A stretch of 64,000 nt of DNA from assembly GCA_033032865.1 (NCBI GenBank), contig JAWHQI010000170.1, forward strand, positions 1,919,001-1,983,000. The letters run 5' to 3'. Under the pieces are notes generated by a model. It was not told where the DNA came from. It saw only the letters and a list, made by a program, of their open reading frames with translations, and searched no databases. Within the stretch, counting starts at the first letter, position 1. Each line of letters begins with the position of its first letter. The position numbers and the translations under genes are program-made. The DNA comes from Dactylorhiza incarnata. Its lineage: Eukaryota; Streptophyta; Magnoliopsida; Asparagales; Orchidaceae. Positions 56,052 through 64,000 of the stretch are shown one piece after another.

Positions 56052-56350
56052 GTTTGTTCTGGAATTTCTACACATGATTCTGGTTGATATCTAGTTATGC
56101 CGGCTGGTCTTGTAAGAAATTCTCTGTTTTTCCCTTGTTAACTGAAACACTGTTGTATATTATCTCTAACTTTCTTTCATCCGTAAGGTCATCAATATAA
56201 ATGAAAATGTAAGTCAGTATCAGAACAATTGGGGCATAAGCCATGTGCTTTTGATATGCATGATCATTTTGATTGATATCAGATAACTTCGGCTGGTATC
56301 ATAAGGTTTTCTCTGTTTTTTTTCGGAGCTAAGTTGTTTCTGTTTGTAAG

Positions 56351-56530
56351 TGAGGCAATAATATTTGGTATTTCCTCAAAAGAAAAAGTTACAATACACT
56401 ATGTATTTGTATATATATATATATAAGTGAAAGCGTAACTCCACCCTAAGATGTGAAACTAATCTCCTAAGAAAGAATGAATGGCCTTTCTTATGAGCCG
56501 TTTTACAATACACAACTACACATTTCTACA
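56351..56530 (-). repeat. Element D 3' LTR
   Basis: 180 bp. On the minus strand it starts tgtagaaatgtgtagttgtg. It has a TA microsatellite (about 56410-56425) that its partner lacks. Confidence 0.85.
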
Positions 56531-56914
56531 CTCCCCCGCAAGCTGGAGCATACAAATTGTAGAAGCCAAGCTTGGACATAAACTGGATATATAGTGGTTG
56601 AGGTAAGATCTTGGTGAGAATATCGACAACTTGCCCAACAACAATTTGGACATAAACTGGATATATAGTGGTTGAGGTAAGATCTTGGTGAGAATATCGG
56701 CAACTTGCCCAGCAACAGGAACATGCCTCAGATCCAATTTTCGAAGTTGAACCTTTTCCTGGATAAAGTGACAATCAACCTTGATGTGCTTGGTACGTTC
56801 ATGAAACACGGGATTCTCGGGAATATGAATGACAACTTGACTATCACAGTAGAGAGTAGCCGGAGAGAGGAGTTTAAACTGACTTAGTATTTCAACAGTA
56901 AGTGCGTGCGACAC
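56531..56914 (-). pseudogene. Element D RNase H remnant with internal tandem duplication
   Basis: The frame shows LLSPATLYCDSQVVIHIPEN, FHERTKHIKVDCHFIQEKV and LRHVPVAGQVADILTKILPQ, the copia RNase H C-terminus. A ~65-bp segment (caacttgcccaacaac to gagaatatcg) occurs twice in tandem at about 56580-56710, shifting the final codons. RNase H would remove the RNA strand during reverse transcription. Confidence 0.75.
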
Positions 56915-57951
56915 TTGACTAGTCTTTCCATCAACTTTTGCTACCCAAGTAAGCCTTTCTTCAATGATGCAGCGGAATGAAAAGAAATCCTTTGATTAAC
57001 CTTCCGAATAAAGTTACAAGACAGTTCGAAAGACAATTGAAGAAGACATACAAAAGATCACGACATACAACAACAACACTCAACACTCAATACTCACGAA
57101 CACTCAATCCTCACAAGAGGAGACTCACTACAACAACAAGCTCAAAGCAATCTATCATCGAAATGAGGAGAGGTCCTCCCCTTATATAGGCCTCCTTCTA
57201 TTTTCCCTCCAAAATCAAAGGAGAATCTAGAGTCCTCCACATAAGGAGGAGACTTGATCATTCCATACTTTTCTACACTATTTCACATCTCCCATGCATG
57301 ATCTTTGTCCAACATTCTAGAATATTCTCAACATATGTAGAATAATATTGAACAATGGTCATGGGGCAGGTGAGTTAACCTTGACACTGTGACATTGGGC
57401 TCAACAAAGGGGAGTCCGCATGGGTTTGGAGAGCGCGGACTCAACAAAGGAGTCCACATGAAGGTGGGTGGTGGAGTTGCTACAAGAGAATCTGCAGGAG
57501 GGTGGGTGGTGCGATCGCAGCAAGAGAATCCGCAGGGGTTGGGAGAGCGCTGGTTCAGCAAAGGAGTCCGCAAGATGTGTTGGTGTGCGGGCTCAGCATG
57601 AGAGTAAGGTGGTGCGGGCTTTGAAGGGGTTCACACGGGAACAGTAACCGTGCACGATCTCAGGAGGAGTTCGCGCAGTCTTAGCAAGCTCGCGCGGTCT
57701 CAGGAGGTGTTCACGCGAGAATTGGCGAGTGGCCAGTAGTAGCTCGCGAGAGGTCGATGTGGGGTAGGTTGCAGCAGGAGAAGCCAGAGCCTATAAATTG
57801 GGCGAGAGGGCCACGTAAGAGAGAGGGCCAACTAGGAGAGCAGCAAACCGCGAGCTCCGCGGGTGCAAAAAGGAGACCGCCCGGAGTAGTCCGCGTGGTT
57901 ACGAACAAGTAGTTGCCAGGAGTTTTGCAGGAGCGTTTGTCTCTGATACCA
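56915..57951 (-). other. Element D non-coding interior
   Basis: The right part (57371-57951) has imperfect repeats of caacaaaggagtccgcatg and tcgcgcggtctcaggagg. The left part (56960-57370) looks like a second LTR-like or leader segment with tatataggcc (about 57183). No gene. Confidence 0.5.
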
Positions 57952-58137
57952 TGAAAGGAAATAATATTTTGGTATTTTCTCAAAGGAAAAGTTACAATAC
58001 ACTGTATTTGTACATATATATTGGGAGGAGTGAAAGCATAACTCCACCCCAAAATGTGGGACTAATCTCGTATGAAAGAAAGAAAGAATGGGCTTTCTTA
58101 TGGGCCTTTTTACAATACACAACTACACATTTCTACA
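57952..58137 (-). repeat. Element D 5' LTR
   Basis: 186-bp partner of 56351-56530. The primer-binding site ggtatcagagac is just inside at about 57938-57951. Confidence 0.85.
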
Positions 58138-58142
58138 GTAAG

Positions 58143-58462
58143 GTTTTCTTTCATCCATATGCTCATCTATAGAAATGAAACTGTAAGTCGGTATCAGAAT
58201 AATTAGGGCATAGGACGTGTTTTTGATATACGTGCTTCATTCTCTTCTCCTATGTTCCAGTTCCTGTAACCCGGTTGTCTGATACTGCCTTTGTGCTTAT
58301 CATTTGCTAAAATGAACCATAAGTACTGTGCCTGTGACTACGCTCTATTATGTGCTTAGACTTGCTAAGTTGTTACCTTGTCCTCTGTCTTTTCTTTATA
58401 TTTTTATGTGTATAAGTGTATTAATAGAATAACCATGCACTACACAATACTATTTTTATAAA
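58143..58462 (+). other. TTM intron remnant
   Basis: This resembles 56165-56330: both contain tttcatcc, atgaaa/atgtaagtc and ggtatcagaa words. It is probably host intron, or an older repeat, between two copia insertions. Confidence 0.4.
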
Positions 58463-58670
58463 TGTTGGGATCCATATATTACTATGGAAAAATGAGAGAA
58501 AACTTATATATATATTCAAATCAGGTATTACAACAAGTATTTGTACACTTATATAGGAAAAGAGAGGGGAGAGGAAATCTCATTCTAAGATGTGAGACTA
58601 AAAAAACTACAAAGAGAGTGGGCCTAGCTGGGCCTTCATTATTGGGCTTTTTTACATGATTTCTTTAACA
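58463..58670 (-). repeat. Element E 3' LTR
   Basis: It starts tgttgggatccatatattac on the plus strand and ends gatttctttaaca; on the minus strand TGTTAAAGAAATC to ATCCCAACA. The partner is outside the window. Confidence 0.75.
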
Positions 58671-58679
58671 CTCCCCCGC

Positions 58680-59199
58680 AAGCTGGAGCATACAGATCGT
58701 AGGCACCAAGCTTGGACAAGAACTGATAATATAGTGGATGCGGTAGAGCCTTTGTGAGATTGTCAGCTACTTGCCCGGCAACAGGAACATGTTTTAACTC
58801 CAGTTTCCTCAGTTGTACCTTCTCCCGAATGAAGTGGCAGTCAGCTTCGATATGTTTGGTGCGTTCATGAAAAACAAGATTTTTGGCAATATGTAAAGCA
58901 ACTTGACTGTCACAATATAGAGTGGCTGGTGAGAGAAGTTGTACACCAAGGTCACTGAGAAGACTTTCTAACCAGGTGAGCTCGGACACAACAAAGGCCA
59001 TTACCCGATACTCAGCTTCGGTGGACGAGCGAGCAACCACTGACTGCTTCTTGCTACGCCAGGTGATAAGGTGTCCACCAAAATATGTACAATATTCACT
59101 TGTGGAATGACGATCAACCAATGAGTCAGCATAGTCAGCATCAGAGTATGCAGTAAGAGATAAGGTAGATGAAGAAGGCTTGTATAAAGTCCTTGTCAA
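58680..59199 (-). pseudogene. Element E RNase H
   Basis: SLTAYSDADYADSLVDRHST, LITWRSKKQSVVARSSTEAE, LYCDSQVALHIAKNLVFHER and KHVPVAGQVADNLTKALPHP give a complete copia RNase H C-terminal domain. It is in a different frame from the reverse transcriptase; the shift lies at about 59200, just after ILRYLK. Confidence 0.85.
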
Positions 59200-60287
59200 G
59201 GAGCTGTCTTTAAGTAACGAAGGATGCGCTCAACCGCCAGAAGATGAGAGATACGTGGAGCATGCATAAATCGACTGACAATGCCAACAACAAAGAATAT
59301 ATCAGGCCTTGTAACAGTGAGATGTATCAGTTTCTCCACAAGGCGTCGATAGTACTCCGGATTTGGAAGCAGTAGATCAGAGTCCGCGGCATGGGCACAG
59401 AGCTTGTGATTGACATCCATAGAAGTGTCAGCAAGCTTGCAACCAGAGTAGCCAACATCACGAAGCAAATCAAGGCAGTATTTTTGTTGAGAAAGAATAA
59501 GACCATCAGGACGCCGAGCTACTTCGATACCAAGAGAGTACCGAAGGTTTCTCAGGTCTTTAGTTTGAAAAACCGAGGCCAAATGTTGTTTGATCATATG
59601 TATTCCATGGAGATCATCTCCCGTAATCAAAATATCATCAACATATACTAGGAGAATCACAGTGCCTGTCGGTCTATGCTGAGTGAATAGAGAGAAGTCA
59701 GCCGAGCTTTGAGTGAACCCAACATCACGAACAACCTGACTGAACTTGTCAAACCATACTCGGGGAGACTGTTTGAGACCATAAAGAGATTTTTTTAGAC
59801 GACATACAAAAGACTCCCGTGTGGTCTCAAAGCGGAGAGGTTGTTGCATGTAGACAGTTTCCTGTAAATCGCCATTGAGAAAAACATTCTTGACATCCAA
59901 TTGATGCAACGGCCAGTGTCGATGAACATCGAGAGAGATTATAACACGAACAGTGTTCAACTTGGCGACAGGAGAGAAAGATTCATCATAATCTAAGTCT
60001 TGTTGCTGAGTAAAGCCACGAGCAACAAGACGAGTCTTGAGCCGTTGAATTGTCCCATCAGGGACATGCTTGATGGCAAAGACCCACTTACATCCCACAC
60101 AAGTCTGGCCAGGAGGAAGAAGGACAAGATCCCAAGTGTGATTTGCCCAAAGAGCCGATATTTTCTCATCCATGTCTGCCCGCCATCCTGAATGTTGAAG
60201 AGCCTCCTGTAATGAGTTAGAGGTGGAAATAAAGGAGAGAGAATTGCAAATTCTCGGAGTTCCGGGAAAGGCGATGTAAGGATACAT
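59196..60287 (-). pseudogene. Element E reverse transcriptase (RVT_2)
   Basis: The 363-residue frame runs from SLQEALQHSGWRADMDEKIS through WVFAIKHVPDGTIQRLKTRL, ARGFTQQQDLDYDESFSPVA, DVKNVFLNGDLQETVYMQQP and the catalytic YVDDI (residues 215-219), to HLLAVERILRYLKTAP. All core RVT_2 motifs can be read without a stop. It would copy element RNA into DNA. The frame breaks on both sides (integrase to RT near 60287, RT to RNase H near 59200), so no full polyprotein is possible. Confidence 0.88.
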
Positions 60288-60299
60288 AGTTTACCAGGG

Positions 60300-61439
60300 G
60301 GTGAGCCGTAGAAGCAGGTACCGGATCTTCGGGACGCAAGGTATCATTGGTAGAGGGCACCTGTTTCAGAGCATCCGACGTAAGAGAGCGACGAGTGTAG
60401 ACACGAAGAAGAGGTGGTTTGGTGGTGATGGGAGCCGGTGTGGGAAGTAGTGGTGGTAGTTGAGAAGTAACTAGTACAGTAGGACGAGGGATGGTAGGAG
60501 GTGTTGGTGGAGTAGTAGGTGTAGAGTGATAGGGTTGCTCTTCGAGGAAAGTGACATCGGCAGATGTAACAACCTTCCGATCAATAGGAGAATACCGGAC
60601 ATAACTTTTCTGAGTGCGAGAGTAACCTACAAAGTACAAACATATATTTGGTAGCGCGATGAACAAGCTTGTCTGTGGATGGACCAAGATTGTGAACATA
60701 ACAAGTGCAGCCGAAGACACAATGCGTGCTAGTAAAGGGAGGGGTGGAGGGAAACAAAAAGGCTAAATGGGATTGCAAAGTTGAGAAGAGAGGAGGGCAT
60801 GCGGTTGATGAGGTAACAAACTGTGGACACCGCGAAATGCCAATAAACTTTGGGAACCTGCATTTGAAACATCATGGAGCGAGCGACCTCAAGGAGGTGA
60901 CGATTTTTCCGTTCAGCTACCCCGTTTTGTTGTGGGGTATACGCACATGAGGTTTGGTGGATAATCCCAAACTCAGCACATAGATTGGTGAACATGTTAC
61001 CGGTGTATTCTGGTGCATCGTCGGTTCTTATAGTTTTAATGGTGGCGGAGAATTGGTTGCGGGTTTCAGTAATAAAGTCATGAAATACACGAGTTATTTC
61101 AGAACGATCATGAAGTAAATATAACTATGTCATGCGAGAGTAATCATCAATAAACATAATGAAATAACGACACCCAGAACTACTTGTTACTTTATAAGGT
61201 CTCCAAATATCTTAATGAACTAACATAAAAGGAGCATCGCTCCGAGTACAATGAGGCGAAAAAGAATAACGATGTTGTTTGTCGAAGATGCAGGACTCAC
61301 AGGTGAAGTCGTTGAGGGAGAGATCTGGAAGAGTTTTCTTGAGTATTGGAAGATGGGCATGTCCAGGGCGCCGATGCCAGTCAATAGTACTAACAGAAGA
61401 GAGAAACGTAGGTGGTGAGTTCCAGAGTGTATAGCCCAT
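60300..61439 (-). pseudogene. Element E GAG-pre-integrase and integrase, with stops
   Basis: The pre-integrase zinc region reads WHRRPGHAHLPILKKTLPDL and FTCESCIFDKQHRYSF (61212-61439). A TAA follows MLVH and a TAG interrupts SRMT-LYLLHD (about 61122), where a Trp is expected. The integrase core continues with HDFITETRNQF, IRTDDAPEYTGNMF and AEFGIIHQTSCAYTPQQNGV (60880-61000), then ERKNRHLLEVARSMMFQMQV. The last part (60217-60720) contains the P/T-rich linker YHSTPTTPPTPPTIPRP typical between integrase and RT. Integrase inserts element DNA; this one is dead. Confidence 0.8.
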
Positions 61440-62142
61440 TCGTCAGTTTCTCTTTACCAATGATAGTCTGCGTTCTTCGATCCTGCACAACAAAAGAGGT
61501 GGAAGAAAATGTTACATAACAATCAAGGTCTTGAGTAAGCCGACTAATAGAGAAAAGATTAAACGGAGAGTCCGGAACATGTAGAACCGAGCGAAGAGAG
61601 ATGGAGGGAGTAAGAGGCACGTCGGCTGATCCAGAAACCAGAGTGGTGTCCCCATTGGCCACAATAATGTACTTCGGATGTTCAGAGTTCGAGTAGTGAG
61701 AAGGTTGCTTCGGGGTAATATGGTGTGTTGCTTCGGAATCCATAATCCAAGTTGAACTATTGGAGAGACAGGAGATACCTTCATCGGAGATAGATGCCAC
61801 AGAACTGGAGGAACGACTGAGCATCCCTTGAATTTGCTGGAGTTGGGTGCGCAAGGCATCAATGTCGGTTTGATTGTTGGTGGGAGCATTGATGGCAATA
61901 GAGGCCTGCGGAGGTTGTGGCAGACCATGCTTACGATAACACGTGGCCACGAGGTGACCATCTCGGCCACAGTAAGTACACTTAAAGGGAGTACGACTGT
62001 TTCGACCCTTACCCCGAAAAGAGGTCCGTCCTCCACCAGAGGATGGAGGAGTATAGTGAGGTGGAGAAGACCTCTGGAGCAGAGCCGGAGAGAGGTTCCC
62101 GGGAGCATAATAGGGGGGGTGACCTTTAACAACATGGAGCAT
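61390..62142 (-). pseudogene. Element E gag C-terminus and protease
   Basis: FKCTYCGRDGHLVATCYRKH is a CX2CX4HX4C zinc knuckle that binds element RNA. WIMDSEATHHITPKQPSHYS is the copia protease site: the catalytic Asp is present but the usual DSGA reads DSEA. Downstream VANGDTTLVSGSADVPLTPS and LRSVLHVPDSPFNLFSISRL are standard. Gag capsid pieces precede in other frames (YLHSIRAQIISSSAIPSLSD near 62150-62210; LQHLFDIITDLQSLDPGVTG at 62340-62410). Confidence 0.82.
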
Positions 62143-62724
62143 ACATCCGACAAAGAAGGAATTGCGGAGGAGGAGATGATTTGAGCTCGGATGCTGTGGA
62201 GGTAAGGTGGAACACGTGCCATCATCATAACAATGACAACTGCTTCTTTCTGAGTACGTTGAGCAGCGAGATCGGTAGTAGGGGCTGATGCTGAAGCCAG
62301 ACTTCTACTAAAGTTTTGGATCGCGCAACAAACGAAGTGAGATCGCCGGTCACCCCCGGGTCAAGAGACTGAAGGTCCGTGATGATGTCAAAGAGATGTT
62401 GCAAGCCGTTTGTTACGCGCACACGTCCTCTTATTTTATTATTGCTTTCCTTTTAAATGTATTAGGTTGTTGTGAGCCCCCTCCCTATGTAAGGAGGTGG
62501 TTTTGGGAGTTAGGCTATCTTTGGATCTATTGTCTTTTGGCTCTCATTAGAGAGAAGGCTCTTTGGAGGAACCAGCCTCCAAGAGTTGGCCGGAGCTTGC
62601 TCCGGATTGTATCCGTTTTCCGTTAATCCAAGCAATTTTCTTCTTGTTTGTATTATTTGGTTCGACCTGCCCGACCTCCCTCTCTAAGCCGCCGGTTAGC
62701 TCCAGTCCATCTCGCCGTTCGACT

Positions 62725-63005
62725 GCTGCATCCAGCGACCGATCCCTCCAGCGTGCATTCGCGTTTTGATCGATCCAGCGACCGATCCATCCAGCGCCGA
62801 CGATCCAGCGCCTGCTTCCAACGATCTCGCGAACGATCCATCGAACGACGATCCAGCGAACGATCCAGCGCCGACAATCCAGCGCCGACCGATCCATCGC
62901 GTCTGAAGATCGATCCAGTGCCTGCTTCCAGCGCCTGCTTTGACGATCGATCCAGCGCCTGCTTCCATCCAGCGCCTGCTTCGACGATCGATTGCTCGCT
63001 TCCAT
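62725..63005 (+). repeat. Repeats of cgatccagcg in the gypsy leader
   Basis: More than fifteen copies of gatccagcg or gatccatcg with variable spacers such as cctgcttcca. They keep several frames open, so long frames here are not reliable gene starts. Confidence 0.85.
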
Positions 63006-63226
63006 CCAACGCCAGTTACGCAAGTTACGCTTCCATCGGCCGCCGATCCCTACGCCTGCTTCTCCAGCGGCTGTTCCGCCCTAAACCGAACTTGATCGGC
63101 ACCATCTGCTCCGTCTCCGGGCCGTCGCCGCTGCGCCCAGCCTGCTTCCGACTTCCCGCCGCCAGCTCGCACCTATCCACCCTCTCCGACACTCTCCGGC
63201 GACATCTATCCCTTGTGCATCCTCAT

Positions 63227-64000
63227 ATGCCAAAGGGGAGGATGGGATCCCGCGTGGAAGCCCTCAAACACTCCCTCACCACCAGCAACTCTCGTCTCGA
63301 GGCACATGCCGAGCAGTTCGCCTCGATTCTGATCATACTTCAGAACTTGCAGCCCAGCCAGCACTCCGGGCCTCCTACCACCTCTGTCGTGGGATCCCCC
63401 AGCACCGTGATCCCCGATGCACCCGCATTAGTGGAATTACCTACTCCACCGTACCGTGGACCTGACATCCCTCCATTCAACGGGACTGACCCCCTCGGGT
63501 GGATTGCCCGCGCCGAACAGTTCTTCGACATTCACCAGACCCCTCCGACACAACAGGTCTCCACAACACTTATCGGCATGGAAAGGTCTGCCCTCCATTG
63601 GGTCTGTTGGCTTCGCCAGACCTCTCCTGACCTCACCTGGACAGCTCTCACCGAGGCCCTCATACAGCGGTATGACGACCGCTACTCCGACCCCATGATC
63701 AAGCGACTTTGCGGGGTCCGTCACACCGGCTTCATTGACTCGTACATTGATGCCTTCGTGGAATTGGTCACCCTTGTTCCCGGTCTCCCACCAGACCATT
63801 ACTTGAGGTTCTTCATGAACGGCTTGCAACCCCCACTTCCGCACCCTCAAACCGTCAACGGTCTACCAAGCCATCAACCTCTCCCCCCTTGTGGAAGCGG
63901 AATTCCTCGCGACGTACAACGACATTCCTTCCCCATCACCTCCCTCCAGGCATCCCTCCCAACCATATTTCTCGACCCATCCTAAACCTCCACCTCCGCC
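63227..64000 (+). pseudogene. Element F gag (Retrotrans_gag), partial and frameshifted
   Basis: From ATG at 63227 (MPKGRMGSRVEALKHSLTTS) the frame gives a coiled coil (SNSRLEAHAEQFASILIILQ), a linker, then the gag capsid core: YRGPDIPPFNGTDPLGWIAR, AEQFFDIHQTPPTQQVSTTL, LTEALIQRYDDRYSDPMIKR and SYIDAFVELVTLVPGLPPDH. A frame change near 63850 is needed to continue as TVYQAINLSPLVEAEFLATY, which then stays open to the window edge. The motif order fits chromovirus-type gypsy gag (Reina/Tekay/CRM group not resolved). Pol, if any, is beyond the window. Confidence 0.75.

Larger units (their letters stand above)
56351..58137 (-). mobile_element. Small copia element D in the TTM intron
   Basis: Short LTRs (56351-56530 and 57952-58137) are flanked by a perfect duplication gtaag (56346-56350 and 58138-58142). 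On the minus strand the primer-binding site tggtatcagagac directly follows the right LTR, and gcgggggag precedes the left LTR. Of the coding region only the RNase H end survives (56516-56914). The rest is non-coding leader-like sequence, so it cannot encode the machinery it needs. Confidence 0.88.
58463..62410 (-). mobile_element. Copia element E, nearly complete pol but decayed
   Basis: The left LTR (58463-58670, 208 bp) is followed inward by a purine tract (gcgggggag on the minus strand). Domains on the minus strand in order: gag (62410-61900), zinc knuckle, protease, GAG-pre-integrase, integrase, reverse transcriptase, RNase H (to 58680). The order protease-integrase-RT-RNase H defines Ty1/copia. 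The 5' LTR and gag start lie beyond 62411, where a gypsy element has inserted. Confidence 0.85.
62411..64000 (+). mobile_element. Ty3/gypsy element F, 5' end only
   Basis: It begins TGTTACGCGCACACG at 62411, breaking the gag of copia E. After about 240 bp of LTR-like sequence comes a repeat-rich leader and then a gag frame that runs off the window. If it is an insertion, ccgtt (62406-62410) is its left target site, which should recur at its far end. The exact LTR end and primer-binding site could not be fixed. Confidence 0.65.

Noticed and set aside
62648..63226. Extended N-terminus of the gypsy gag
   Set aside because: The upstream part is the repeated gatccagcg leader, open by composition; the protein-like region starts near ATG 63227.

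Overview
This is nuclear DNA from a flowering plant, probably a eudicot. It holds spliced genes with GT/AG introns, an Au-type tRNA-derived SINE, Ty1/copia and Ty3/gypsy LTR retrotransposons, PIF/Harbinger sequences and many foldback elements. I cannot name the species. There are no prokaryotic features. Two host genes are recognisable. One is the large exon of a TRAF-type zinc-finger gene (minus strand, 6127-7044). The other is the 5' half of a TTM1/TTM2-like gene (P-loop kinase plus CYTH domain; plus strand, exons between 52507 and 56051). Almost everything else is nested mobile DNA.

Layout. 1-6100: AT-rich sequence with an LTR-like promoter block, a terminal-inverted-repeat element and two SINE copies. 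6127-7044: TRAF exon. 7999-16957: a PIF/Harbinger transposon whose second gene is split by a copia element (8894-16626, PBS, LTRs, broken gag). That copia element in turn holds a 4.33 kb solo LTR (11267-15599, 5-bp duplication cccat). 17726-26031 (duplication gatat) and 26219-33531 (duplication tacta): two neighbouring minus-strand Ty3/gypsy elements of Tat-like design. Both lack reverse transcriptase and integrase, and both carry an antisense extra gene and tandem repeats. The second holds a composite of three 5S-rRNA-like units (28705-29774). 33537-38058: AT-rich DNA with three small MITEs and a large inverted repeat (34961-38058). 38059-40670: minisatellites and a few unassigned possible exons. 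40680-51740: a three-level nest. A decayed minus-strand copia element is interrupted by a TIR element with an internal minisatellite (43006-51114), and that is interrupted by a young LTR element (44151-51065, duplication gtttc). The young element encodes one 400-residue protein with a zinc knuckle and repeated WDEE motifs. 52507 to the end: the TTM gene, whose sixth intron position is filled by a small copia element (56351-58137), a decayed full copia (58463-62410) and the start of a plus-strand gypsy element (62411 onward).

How the parts relate. The two host genes look ancestral and TEs have expanded around and inside them. The nesting gives a relative order: Harbinger, then copia 8894, then the solo LTR; and copia 40680-51740, then the TIR element, then the WDEE element. 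None of the LTR elements in the window appears able to move on its own: pol is absent, broken by stops or frameshifts, or outside the window. Exon and element boundaries come from reading splice sites, LTR ends and target-site duplications by eye. No alignment or database search was run.
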